Assembly: GCF_003112695.1 (NCBI RefSeq)
Contig: NZ_BFBP01000002.1
Coordinates: 299,691 to 363,690 of the forward strand
Direction: 5' to 3'
DNA length: 64,000 bases
DNA from: Azospira sp. I13
GTDB lineage: Bacteria; Pseudomonadota; Gammaproteobacteria; Burkholderiales; Rhodocyclaceae
Of this stretch, positions 47,657-56,561 are shown one piece after another; within the stretch, counting starts at the first letter, position 1, and each line of letters opens with the position of its first letter. The translations under genes and the position numbers were made by a program. A model generated the notes under the pieces. It searched no databases. It was not told the DNA's origin and worked only from the letters and a program-made list of their open reading frames with translations.

Positions 47657-48103
47657 ATGGCACCGATGCCCCACCACGACACACCGCCGAAGGCGGCTAG
47701 TCTGCTGCGCCGACTGGCCGGCATGCTTTACGACACCCTGTTGCTGGCTGGCGTACTAGCCATCACCCTGCTGTTTCCCCATGTTCTGCTGGGCATGTTT
47801 ACCCAGAAAGTGGCTCATCCAGTACTACTGCAAGCCCACTTCTTCCTGACCCTGTTGCTCTATTTCTGCTGGTTCTGGCTCCACGGCGGCCAGACCCTGG
47901 CCATGAAAACCTGGCACATCCGCCTGACCGGCAGCGATGGCAGGGCCGTGCGCCCTCTGCAAGCACTGCTGCGCTACCTGCTGGCCTGGCCCAGCCTGTT
48001 GCTGGGCGGCCTCGGCCTACTCTGGTGCCTGTTCGACAAGGACCGCCAGTTCCTGCACGACCGACTGGCCGGCACCCGGCTCATCGACACCCGCCTGCCC
48101 TAA
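47657..48103 (+). CDS. RDD family membrane protein
   Basis: 148 residues with three to four helices. Begins with RRLAGMLYDTLLLAGVLAI and ends with LWCLFDKDRQFLHDRLAGTRLI, the two marks of the RDD family. Function unknown. Last gene of the sigma cluster, eight bases after the DUF3106 gene. Convergent with lptG. Confidence 0.88.
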   Translation: MAPMPHHDTPPKAASLLRRLAGMLYDTLLLAGVLAITLLFPHVLLGMFTQKVAHPVLLQAHFFLTLLLYFCWFWLHGGQTLAMKTWHIRLTGSDGRAVRPLQALLRYLLAWPSLLLGGLGLLWCLFDKDRQFLHDRLAGTRLIDTRLP

Positions 48104-48167
48104 CCCCTCGTTCCACAGCGCCTTCGACCCCTGCTACGGGATCGGACCGGATGCAGATGTAGTCCGC

Positions 48168-49274
48168 TTATCGCCGCTCCACCCACCACAGCATCCCTAC
48201 CGCCGCCAGGAAGAACATGGCAGACGGCGCCATGGCACTAGAAATGGGCGGCCAACTGTTGATTATGCCGAGGTTGGAAAAGAGGCCGTTGAGCATGTGG
48301 AAGAACACCCCCAGCATGACGCCGGAGAAAATCTTCAGGCTGACACCGCCCACTCGATTATGGGTGTAACCAAAAGGCAGGGCCAGGGCCACCATCACCA
48401 GGGCTGCCAGGGGGTAAACCACCTTTTTCCACAGGGCAATCTCGTAACGCTGGGTCTTCTGGTGGTTGTCCGACAAGTGCTTGATGTAGGACATCAGGTT
48501 CCACACCGACATACGCTCGGGAATGACCAGCAGCACCGACAGGATGTCGGGATTAAGGGCTGACTGCCACATCACTTCCGCCTTGTGGTCGACCCGCCCG
48601 CGCAGTGGCGCTCCCTTGGCGTCGTAATCCAGGATGGTCTGCTCAACCTGGGTCAATTTCCAGATACTGTCCGGCAGATATTCGCCTTCTTTAGCCTCGC
48701 TCACCATCAACAGGCGTTGGCGATCATCGAACTCATAGATGCGAACTCCCTGCAGCTTGGCTTCCGGGGTCACCGTGCGCACGTTGATGAAGCGGAATTC
48801 GTCCTTCACCCACAAGCCGGTACGAAAATCTGCCGACAGGGCCATGCCCTGGGCCTGCAGACGGATACGCTGACCCAATTTTTCCGCTGGCGGCGCCACG
48901 AACTCGCCAATCAGAAAGGTCAGGAGGGCGAACAAGGCCGCCACCCGGAACAGGGTCATCAAGAGTTCCCGGGTAGATAGCCCGGAAGCCCGCAACACCG
49001 TGATTTCGGAATGGCGAGCCAAGGTGGACAAGGCGAATAGGGCACCAATCAGCACCGCTATCGGCATCAGTTCGTAGATGCGCCCGGGCAATGTCAGGGT
49101 CACGAACATCACGGCATGCTGAATGCGGTAGCCCCCCTTGCCGATCTCCCCCAATTCGTTAATCAGGTCAAAAAAGCCGAAGAGCGCCAGAAAGGCTGCC
49201 AACACCAGCAGGGTGGCGGCGAAAACCTCCCGGGAAAGGTAACGCTGATAGGTTTTGCCGAGAAAAGAACTCAT
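48168..49274 (-). CDS. lptG: LPS export ABC transporter permease LptG
   Basis: 368 residues with six membrane helices and a large periplasmic jellyroll domain (about 135-270). With LptF and ATPase LptB it drives lipopolysaccharide from the inner membrane to the Lpt bridge. The start overlaps the lptF stop by four bases. Confidence 0.95.
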   Translation of the reverse strand: MSSFLGKTYQRYLSREVFAATLLVLAAFLALFGFFDLINELGEIGKGGYRIQHAVMFVTLTLPGRIYELMPIAVLIGALFALSTLARHSEITVLRASGLSTRELLMTLFRVAALFALLTFLIGEFVAPPAEKLGQRIRLQAQGMALSADFRTGLWVKDEFRFINVRTVTPEAKLQGVRIYEFDDRQRLLMVSEAKEGEYLPDSIWKLTQVEQTILDYDAKGAPLRGRVDHKAEVMWQSALNPDILSVLLVIPERMSVWNLMSYIKHLSDNHQKTQRYEIALWKKVVYPLAALVMVALALPFGYTHNRVGGVSLKIFSGVMLGVFFHMLNGLFSNLGIINSWPPISSAMAPSAMFFLAAVGMLWWVERR

Positions 49275-50359
49275 CGATTACGCCACCGCAGGAAGGAAAA
49301 CACCGCGATGCGGCGGAAGAACAGGAGCGGCAGCAAGGCTGCCATCACCACATGCACCAGCCACCAGCCCAGGTCGAAGGACAAACGCCCCTGGGTCACC
49401 CAGGCCTGGCTGACGGAGAGCAGGTTGCTGTAAATGGTAAAGGTCAGCAGCGCCAGGATCAGGTTAGCCGAACGGCCGGCCCGGGGATTGACGAAGCTCA
49501 TGGGAATGGCCAGCAGGGCCAGCACCAGAGCGGAAATCGGCACCCCGACGCGCCACAGGACTTCCGCCAGGGCGCCGGCCGAACGATTTTTCAGCAACTC
49601 CCGGGTGGACGTATTGCGAGGGGTCTTCTCGATACCCTGGCTTTCCTTGGTTTCCACACGCAGGGCATAGCGGGCAAATTCCAGGATGCGAAATTCTGGC
49701 TGCCCCGGCGTCACTTCATAGCGACGGCCATTTTCCAGGATCATGAAGCGGTCGCCGTTCTCCATCTGCTCGGAATGCCCGGAGGACGCCATCATCACCC
49801 CCAGCTTCTGATGCTGAAGTGAACTGACGAAAACGTTGCGCACCAGGCTGGAATCGTCAGCCACAGCCTCGACGAACACCACTCGCTCTCCGCTGCCCGA
49901 CTCCTTGAAGGCGCCCGGTGCCACCTGGGCGGTATCGTTGCGGCTCTGGCCGGAGAGTTTCTGCCGGTATTCGGCACTCATTTTCAACGCCCAGGGGGAA
50001 ATCAGCAGAGAAAGCAGGGCAATGGTCACCACCACCGGCAGGGCGAAAGTGAGCACTGGGCGCACCCAAGCCACCAGGGACTGTCCGGAGGCAAACCAGA
50101 CCACCATTTCCGAATCCCGGTAACTGCGGGAAAGGGTTAGCAGAATGGCCATGAAAACGGTCAGGGAGAGCAGTACCGGCAGGGAATTGAGGGCGGCGAA
50201 ACCGAGCAGGGCCACCACGGCTTCGGAAGCCACCTGACCGGACGCAGCCTGGCCCAGCAGACGAATCAGCTGGGTGGTCAGCAAAATGGCAAAGAGGGCA
50301 ACAAACACGCCCACGGCCGCCTGGGTGAATTCGCGCCGCACGGCGCGCTGGAAAATCAT
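49271..50359 (-). CDS. lptF: LPS export ABC transporter permease LptF
   Basis: 362 residues, the same layout as LptG. Begins MIFQRAVRREF and has the jellyroll in the middle. Divergent from pepA, the standard position in proteobacteria, which supports the F/G assignment. Confidence 0.95.
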   Translation of the reverse strand: MIFQRAVRREFTQAAVGVFVALFAILLTTQLIRLLGQAASGQVASEAVVALLGFAALNSLPVLLSLTVFMAILLTLSRSYRDSEMVVWFASGQSLVAWVRPVLTFALPVVVTIALLSLLISPWALKMSAEYRQKLSGQSRNDTAQVAPGAFKESGSGERVVFVEAVADDSSLVRNVFVSSLQHQKLGVMMASSGHSEQMENGDRFMILENGRRYEVTPGQPEFRILEFARYALRVETKESQGIEKTPRNTSTRELLKNRSAGALAEVLWRVGVPISALVLALLAIPMSFVNPRAGRSANLILALLTFTIYSNLLSVSQAWVTQGRLSFDLGWWLVHVVMAALLPLLFFRRIAVFSFLRWRNR

Positions 50360-50362
50360 GCT

Positions 50363-50392
50363 TTGACTTTGCCGGAAGGAAACGGTGATAAT
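50363..50392 (+). promoter_or_regulatory. Putative pepA promoter
   Basis: TTGACT (50363-50368), an 18-base spacer and GATAAT (50387-50392). Gives a leader of about 60 bases to the GTG start at 50461, with TAGGAG upstream of it. Confidence 0.55.
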
Positions 50393-50460
50393 CGACGGGA
50401 AATTTGCGGTTTAGCTACTTTTTTGCCGATTTATCACAAAGTTACGGATAGGAGCGGACG

Positions 50461-51957
50461 GTGGAATTTAGCATAAAAAGCGGTAGTCCGGAAAAGCAGC
50501 GCAGTGCCTGCGTCGTGGTCGGCGTCCACGAACCGCGCAAGCTGACCCTCCCCGCGGAATTGCTCGACAACGCCGCCCGCAGCTATATCTCCGACATCAT
50601 CCGGCGCGGTGACATGGAAGGCAAACTGGGTTCGACCCTGCTGCTGCACAATGTCCCCGGCACGCTATGCGACCGGGTTCTCCTGGTAGGTCTGGGAAAA
50701 GAAAAGGAATTCCGGGAAAAGGAATATTGCCAGGCCGTGCGCACGGCGGTGAAAACCCTCAATGAAACCGGCTCCTTCGACGGCGTCGTCTTTCTCACCG
50801 AAATTCCCGTCAAAAAGCGCACCGTCAGCTGGCGCGTGCGCCAGGCCGCCATCGTCGCCCAGGAAACGGTTTATCGCTTCGACCAGCTGAAAAGCAAAAA
50901 GGATGAAGTCCGCCGCCCCCTGCGTAAGCTCACCTTTGCCGTTGAACGGCGCAACGAACTGACGCCGGCCGAAGAAGCCCTCAACCAGGGCCTGGCCATT
51001 GCCGAGGGCATGGCCCTGGCGAAAAATCTGGGCAACCTGCCGGGCAACTTGTGTACGCCCTCCTATCTGGCCGAGCAGGCCACTGCCATGGCCCAGGAAC
51101 ACGGCCTGGAATGCCAGGTACTGGAAAAGGCCGACATGGAAGCCCTGGGCATGTTCAGCTTGCTTTCCGTCGCCCGCGGCTCCCACCAGCCGCCCAAGTT
51201 CATCGTCCTGCACTACAAGGGCGGCAAGAAGGATGAAAAGCCCCTGGTACTGGTGGGCAAGGGCATCACCTTCGACACCGGCGGCATCTCCCTGAAGCCG
51301 GCCGCCGAAATGGACGAGATGAAGTACGACATGTGCGGCGCCGCCAGCGTCCTCGGCACCATCAAGGCCGCCGCCCTGATGAAGCTGCCGGTGAACCTGA
51401 CGGTGATCGTGCCGGCCACGGAGAACATGCCCGGTGGCGCCGCCACCAAGCCCGGCGACGTGGTCACCTCCCTCTCCGGCCAGACCATCGAAGTCCTCAA
51501 TACCGATGCCGAAGGCCGCCTGGTGCTGTGCGACGCCCTCACCTACGCCGAGCGCTTCGAGCCGGAAACGGTGATCGACGTGGCCACCCTCACCGGCGCC
51601 TGCGTCGTCGCCCTGGGGGCCGTGGCCACCGGCCTCTTCAGCAACAACGACAGCTTGGCTCGGGAACTGGCCCACTGCGGCGACGAGGCCTTCGACCGGG
51701 CCTGGCACATGCCCCTGTGGGAGGACTACCAGGAACTGCTGAAGAGCAACTTCGCCGACATGGCCAATATCGGCGGCCGTTACGCCGGGGCCATCACCGC
51801 CGCCTGCTTCCTCGCTCGCTTCACCAAGAAATTCGAGTGGGCTCACCTGGACATCGCCGGCACCGCCTGGAAATCCGGCGCTGACAAGGGCGCTACCGGC
51901 CGCCCCGTACCCCTGCTCACCCATTACCTGCTGAAGCGGGCCGGCAAGCTGGACTGA
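50461..51957 (+). CDS. pepA: Leucyl aminopeptidase (M17)
   Basis: Cytoplasmic hexameric metallopeptidase; in E. coli it also binds DNA at cer and carAB. 498 residues from a GTG start. The family signature NTDAEGRL and the metal-binding segments GKGITFDTGGISLKP and MKYDMCGAA are intact. First gene of the pepA-holC run. Confidence 0.96.
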   Translation: MEFSIKSGSPEKQRSACVVVGVHEPRKLTLPAELLDNAARSYISDIIRRGDMEGKLGSTLLLHNVPGTLCDRVLLVGLGKEKEFREKEYCQAVRTAVKTLNETGSFDGVVFLTEIPVKKRTVSWRVRQAAIVAQETVYRFDQLKSKKDEVRRPLRKLTFAVERRNELTPAEEALNQGLAIAEGMALAKNLGNLPGNLCTPSYLAEQATAMAQEHGLECQVLEKADMEALGMFSLLSVARGSHQPPKFIVLHYKGGKKDEKPLVLVGKGITFDTGGISLKPAAEMDEMKYDMCGAASVLGTIKAAALMKLPVNLTVIVPATENMPGGAATKPGDVVTSLSGQTIEVLNTDAEGRLVLCDALTYAERFEPETVIDVATLTGACVVALGAVATGLFSNNDSLARELAHCGDEAFDRAWHMPLWEDYQELLKSNFADMANIGGRYAGAITAACFLARFTKKFEWAHLDIAGTAWKSGADKGATGRPVPLLTHYLLKRAGKLD

Positions 51958-51976
51958 GCGAAGGAAGTCGCAGGCC

Positions 51977-52408
51977 ATGACCCGGGTGGATTTTTACCAC
52001 GACGCCCCAAGCCGCCTGGCCGTTGCCGTGCGGCTGGCCCACAAGGCCTTTGCGCAGCGCCTGCCCATGGCCATCTACACCTCCGAGCCCGCCATGGCCG
52101 AGCAGATCGACCGCCTGCTATGGACCCAGCCGGCCCTCGGCTTCCTGCCCCATTGCCGGGCCGAGGCTCCCCTGGCGGCCGAAACACCGGTACTTATCGC
52201 CGGCACCCCGGCGGCCCTGGACGCCCTGAAACAGGATGAACTTCTGCTCAACCTGGATGATGACGTGCCCCCGGGCTTTGCCCGTTTCAAGCGCCTCATC
52301 GAAATCGTTGGCCGGGACGAGGAAGACAAGGCCCCCGGCCGCGCCCGTTTTAAGTTCTACAAGGATCGGGGCTACGAAATCAACCGCCACGACCTCTCCG
52401 CCAAATGA
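51977..52408 (+). CDS. holC: DNA polymerase III chi subunit
   Basis: 143 residues. Starts MTRVDFYHDAP and contains FLPHCRAEAP and RFKRLIEIVGRDEEDKAPGRARFKFYKDRGYEI, typical of HolC. Links the clamp loader to SSB. Between pepA and valS, as in many proteobacteria. Overlaps the next gene as ATGA. Confidence 0.93.
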   Translation: MTRVDFYHDAPSRLAVAVRLAHKAFAQRLPMAIYTSEPAMAEQIDRLLWTQPALGFLPHCRAEAPLAAETPVLIAGTPAALDALKQDELLLNLDDDVPPGFARFKRLIEIVGRDEEDKAPGRARFKFYKDRGYEINRHDLSAK

Positions 52409-52881
52409 GCGACTCCATGAACGGCAACCACGGCACCCCGCCGGAAGGCACCTCCAGCGTCATTCCCTTTCCGCCGCGCCGCCGCAGTTTCCTGGCCGCG
52501 CCGCCGCCCCCACCGGCCCCTGCCGGCCCTCTGGATTTCGACCTTTCCGACCTGACGCCGGAAGCCGACGACGACATCCCGGTACTGACGGAAGTGGTGG
52601 ATCTGGCCACCGTCAGTGCCGATGCCCCCGACGAGCGGGAAGCCGGTATCGATCTGGAAGCCCTACGGGAAACCCTGGCCGACACCCTGGCAGCAGAACT
52701 GGCCCACTCCATCGAGCAGCGGCTGGCCGCAGAACTGCCCAGCCTGGTGGAAGCGACCCTGGCTAACCTGCAGGACGACCTGAAGCAGGGCATCATCGCC
52801 GCCACCGAGGCCGCCCTGCGAGACTTCATTGCCCGTCGCCAGCAACTGCAACTCCCCCTCGAGTCCCCTGCGGCAGACTGA
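52405..52881 (+). CDS. Hypothetical protein between holC and valS
   Basis: 158 residues, start overlapping the holC stop. A Pro-rich N-terminus (about 20-42), an acidic middle (DLSDLTPEADDDIPVLTEVVDL), then a long amphipathic helix (about 75-150). Similar DIPVLTEV proteins sit at this spot in other betaproteobacteria (compare the DUF2486 group). The function is unknown. It may form a coiled coil. Confidence 0.75.
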   Translation: MSDSMNGNHGTPPEGTSSVIPFPPRRRSFLAAPPPPPAPAGPLDFDLSDLTPEADDDIPVLTEVVDLATVSADAPDEREAGIDLEALRETLADTLAAELAHSIEQRLAAELPSLVEATLANLQDDLKQGIIAATEAALRDFIARRQQLQLPLESPAAD

Positions 52882-52888
52882 GCCCCTT

Positions 52889-52909
52889 GGCCCGGCTATC
52901 AGCCGGGCC
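52889..52909 (+). terminator. Hairpin after the holC-linked gene
   Basis: GGCCCGGCT, loop ATC, AGCCGGGCC: a perfect 9-base stem with no T-run. It may end or slow the pepA transcript before valS, which has its own TATAAT at 53011-53016. Confidence 0.4.
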
Positions 52910-53010
52910 ACCGTAACACCCTCGCACCCGATCCGGCCGAATCCCCCGCCCCCCGATCATTTCACCCCATTCTCCAGCGCAAGCAGGCCGGGAGCCGCCG
53001 CCGCTTCCGG

Positions 53011-53016
53011 TATAAT
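53011..53016 (+). promoter_or_regulatory. Putative valS -10 box
   Basis: TATAAT, 37 bases before the valS ATG. The -35 is poor. Confidence 0.4.
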
Positions 53017-53052
53017 TGCGCCCTTTCCTTTAGCCCCAATCCCCTGATTCCT

Positions 53053-55890
53053 ATGGAACTCGCCAAAAGTTTTGAGCCGGCAGCCGTCGAACGCCACTGG
53101 TACCCGCTCTGGGAAGAACGCGGCTACTTCGCCGCCGGCCTGGACACCAGCAAGCCCGCCGACCAGTCCTTCTGCATCCTGCTGCCGCCGCCCAACGTCA
53201 CCGGCACCCTGCACATGGGCCACGGCTTCAACCAGACCATCATGGACGCCCTCACCCGCTACTACCGGATGAAGGGCCACAACACCCTGTGGCAGCCGGG
53301 CACCGACCACGCCGGCATCGCCACCCAGATCGTGGTGGAGCGCCAGCTGGACGCCCAGGGCATTTCCCGCCACGACCTGGGCCGGGAGAAGTTCCTGGAG
53401 AAGGTGTGGGAGTGGAAGGAATACTCCGGCGGCACCATCACCCGCCAGATGCGCCGCATGGGCACCAGCCCGGACTGGAAGCGGGAACGCTTCACCATGG
53501 ATGCCGGCCTCAACAAGATCGTTACCGAATCCTTCGTCCGCCTCTACAAGGAAGGCCTCATCTACCGCGGCAAGCGCCTGGTGAACTGGGACCCGAAGCT
53601 GCACACCGCCGTCTCCGACCTGGAAGTGGTGCAGGAGGAGGAAGACGGTTTCATGTGGCACATCTGCTACCCCCTGGCGGACGGCAGCGCCACCCTGACC
53701 GTGGCCACCACCCGGCCCGAGACCATGCTGGGCGACACCGCCGTCATGGTCCACCCGGAAGATGAGCGCTACAAGCACCTCATCGGCAAGATGGTGAAGC
53801 TGCCCCTGACCGACCGGGAAATCCCGGTCATCGCCGACGCCTATGTGGACATGGAATTCGGCACCGGCGTGGTGAAAGTCACCCCGGCCCACGACTTCAA
53901 CGACTACGCTGTGGGCCAGCGCCACAACCTGCCGATCATCAGCATCCTGACCCTGGATGCCAAGATCAACGAGCACGCCCCCGAGAAGTACCGGGGCCTG
54001 GACCGGTTCGACGCGCGCAAGGCCGTGGTGGCGGACCTGGAGGCCCTGGGCATCCTGGAAAAGACCGACAAGCACAAGCTCAAGGTGCCCCGCGGCGACC
54101 GTACCGGCGTGGTCATCGAGCCCATGCTCACCGACCAGTGGTTCGTCGCCATGAGCAAGCCCGGCGAGGACGGCAAGTCCATCACCGAGAAGGCCCTGGA
54201 CGTGGTGCAATCCGGCGAGATCAAGTTCTATCCGGAAAACTGGGTGAACACCTACAACCAGTGGCTCAACAACATCCAGGACTGGTGCATCTCCCGCCAG
54301 CTGTGGTGGGGCCACCAGATTCCCGCCTGGTACGGCGTTAACGGCGAAGTCTTCGTCGCCCACAACGAGGAAGAAGCCCGGGCCCAGGCCGACGCCGCCG
54401 GTTACGCCGGCCAGCTGACCCGGGATGCGGACGTGCTCGACACCTGGTACTCCTCCGCCCTGTGGCCCTTCTCCACCCTGGACTGGACCCCGGAATACCC
54501 GGCCAAGTCCAACCCGGCCCTGGACCTGTACCTGCCCTCCTCCGTGCTGGTCACCGGCTTCGACATCATCTTCTTCTGGGTGGCGCGCATGGTCATGATG
54601 ACCAAGCACATCACCGGCAAGATCCCCTTCAAGCACGTCTATGTGCACGGCCTGATCCGGGACGGCGAAGGCCAGAAGATGTCCAAGTCCAAGGGCAACG
54701 TGCTGGACCCCATCGACCTCATCGACGGCATCGACATCGACGCCCTGGTGCAGAAGCGCACCACCGGCCTGATGAATCCCAAGCAGGCCGAGAGCATCGC
54801 CAAGAAGACCAAGAAGGAATTCCCCGAAGGCATTCCCGCCTTCGGCACCGACGCCCTGCGCTTCACCTTCGCCAGCCTGGCTTCCCCCGGCCGCGACATC
54901 AAGTTCGACCTGAACCGCTGCGACGGCTACCGCAACTTCTGCAACAAGCTGTGGAACGCCACCCGCTTCGTGCTGATGAACGTGGAAGGCCACGACCTGG
55001 CCCTGCAGCACCAGCAGGCCGAAGGCGGCGCCTGCAGTGCCGACGCCCCCCTGAAGTTCAGCTTCGCCGACCGCTGGATCGTCAGCCACCTGCAGAAGGT
55101 GGAGCAGGAAATGGCCAAGCACTTCGAGGAATACCGCTTCGACCTGCTAGCCCAGACCCTCTACCGCTTCATCTGGGACGAGTTCTGCGACTGGTATCTG
55201 GAAATCGCCAAGGTGCAGATGAACGGTGGCACCCCGGAAGAAGCCAAGGCCACCCGCCGCACCCTGGTGCGGGTGCTGGAAACCATCCTGCGCCTGGCCC
55301 ACCCACTGATCCCCTTCATCACCGAGGAACTGTGGCAGGCCGTGGCCCCCATCGCCGGCCGCAAGGACTTTGATTCCATCATGCTCACCCGCTACCCGGA
55401 AGCCAACCCGGCCAAGCTGGACGAGGCCTCGGAAGCCCAGGTAGCCCTGCTCAAGGAACTGGTGGGTGCCTGCCGCAACCTGCGCGGCGAGATGAACATG
55501 TCCCCCGCCACCAAGGTGCCCCTGCTGGCCGTCGGCGACAAGGACACCCTGGCCCGCTTCGCCCCCTACCTGGCGGCCCTGTCCAAGCTCTCCGAAGTGC
55601 AGATCGTGGATGACATTGCCAGCGACGAACCGGCCCCCGTGGCCGTGGTCGGCGATTTCCGCCTGGTCCTCAAGGTGGAGATCGATGTGGCCGCCGAGAA
55701 GGAGCGCCTGACCAAGGAAATCGCTCGCCTGGAAGGGGAAATTGCTAAAGCCAACGCCAAGCTCGGTAATGAGAGCTTCGTCGCCCGGGCCCCGGAGGCG
55801 GTAGTGGCCCAGGAGAAGGAGCGCCTGGCCAACTTCAGCGCCACCGTAGACAAGCTCAAGCTGCAGCTGGAAAAGCTCAGCAAGGCTTGA
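53053..55890 (+). CDS. valS: Valyl-tRNA synthetase
   Basis: 945 residues. HIGH motif as HMGH at 54-57 and KMSKS at 542-546. The C-terminal coiled-coil arm (about 875-945), rich in Lys/Glu/Leu, is typical of ValS. Charges tRNA-Val and edits threonine. Followed by a strong terminator. Confidence 0.98.
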   Translation: MELAKSFEPAAVERHWYPLWEERGYFAAGLDTSKPADQSFCILLPPPNVTGTLHMGHGFNQTIMDALTRYYRMKGHNTLWQPGTDHAGIATQIVVERQLDAQGISRHDLGREKFLEKVWEWKEYSGGTITRQMRRMGTSPDWKRERFTMDAGLNKIVTESFVRLYKEGLIYRGKRLVNWDPKLHTAVSDLEVVQEEEDGFMWHICYPLADGSATLTVATTRPETMLGDTAVMVHPEDERYKHLIGKMVKLPLTDREIPVIADAYVDMEFGTGVVKVTPAHDFNDYAVGQRHNLPIISILTLDAKINEHAPEKYRGLDRFDARKAVVADLEALGILEKTDKHKLKVPRGDRTGVVIEPMLTDQWFVAMSKPGEDGKSITEKALDVVQSGEIKFYPENWVNTYNQWLNNIQDWCISRQLWWGHQIPAWYGVNGEVFVAHNEEEARAQADAAGYAGQLTRDADVLDTWYSSALWPFSTLDWTPEYPAKSNPALDLYLPSSVLVTGFDIIFFWVARMVMMTKHITGKIPFKHVYVHGLIRDGEGQKMSKSKGNVLDPIDLIDGIDIDALVQKRTTGLMNPKQAESIAKKTKKEFPEGIPAFGTDALRFTFASLASPGRDIKFDLNRCDGYRNFCNKLWNATRFVLMNVEGHDLALQHQQAEGGACSADAPLKFSFADRWIVSHLQKVEQEMAKHFEEYRFDLLAQTLYRFIWDEFCDWYLEIAKVQMNGGTPEEAKATRRTLVRVLETILRLAHPLIPFITEELWQAVAPIAGRKDFDSIMLTRYPEANPAKLDEASEAQVALLKELVGACRNLRGEMNMSPATKVPLLAVGDKDTLARFAPYLAALSKLSEVQIVDDIASDEPAPVAVVGDFRLVLKVEIDVAAEKERLTKEIARLEGEIAKANAKLGNESFVARAPEAVVAQEKERLANFSATVDKLKLQLEKLSKA

Positions 55891-55918
55891 GGCCAGCCCC
55901 CGGTCTGCACCTCAATCA

Positions 55919-55944
55919 ACGCCCTGGTTCGCCAGGGCGTTTTT
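55919..55944 (+). terminator. Rho-independent terminator of valS
   Basis: ACGCCCTGG, loop TTCG, CCAGGGCGT, then TTTT. A UUCG-type tetraloop on a perfect 9-base stem. Confidence 0.92.
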
Positions 55945-56044
55945 ACTGGCGCCGGCCATAGGCTTTATCTAACCCTTGCCGGCCGCGATGCCCCTGTCAC
56001 CCATGGCAACGCCGTCCATGCCCTCTACTCCGAAAGGATGCCCC

Positions 56045-56503
56045 ATGCCCCCCGCCCTGTACCGCCCGATACTGCTGGCCTTGGCCACGCTTTTCCTGAG
56101 CGCCACGGCCGAGGCCCGCAATTCCGCCAAGCCCATCGACTACAGCGGGGTTTATGCCTGCAAGGGGGAAGATGCCCAAGAGGGGCCTTACACCGGCACG
56201 GTAACCCTGCAACGGGTACCGGCGCATAGCCGCTCGTCCTACAGTGCCTACACCTTCACGCTGGAAGTACCGGGCTACGGGGCCTACCCCGGGCACGGCG
56301 TACTCCAGGGCCGGCACATGGCCATCTACTTTGCCAACACCGACCCCACGCCACGGGACTTCGGCACTGGGCTGGCCACCTTCAACCGCAACCGGGCCGG
56401 CCGGGTATCCTTTACCAAGTTCTACTACCAACCCGAATTCAAGGGCGGCAACCACGGGCTGGAAACCTGCGTGCGCCAGCCCGTGGTTGCCACCAGCCCC
56501 TGA
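56045..56503 (+). CDS. Small secreted protein of unknown function
   Basis: 152 residues from the ATG at 56045, with AAAGGA six bases upstream. Signal peptide about 1-24 (LLALATLFLSATAEA). The mature part has the pattern DYSGVYACKGEDAQEGPYTGTVTL, then GHGVLQGRHMAIYF and FNRNRAGRVSFTKFYY. One Cys sits near the start and one near the end of the mature part, possibly a disulfide. I do not recognise the family. Stands alone between valS and the pabBC gene. Confidence 0.75.
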   Translation: MPPALYRPILLALATLFLSATAEARNSAKPIDYSGVYACKGEDAQEGPYTGTVTLQRVPAHSRSSYSAYTFTLEVPGYGAYPGHGVLQGRHMAIYFANTDPTPRDFGTGLATFNRNRAGRVSFTKFYYQPEFKGGNHGLETCVRQPVVATSP

Positions 56504-56561
56504 AGCATCGCCAAACACCCACTCCCAGGCACGCCGGCCCGACAGGCCGGCAATTCTCCGT

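Noticed and set aside
52957-55122. A 721-codon minus-strand frame opposite valS.
   Set aside because: Antisense shadow with no ribosome binding site or motif.
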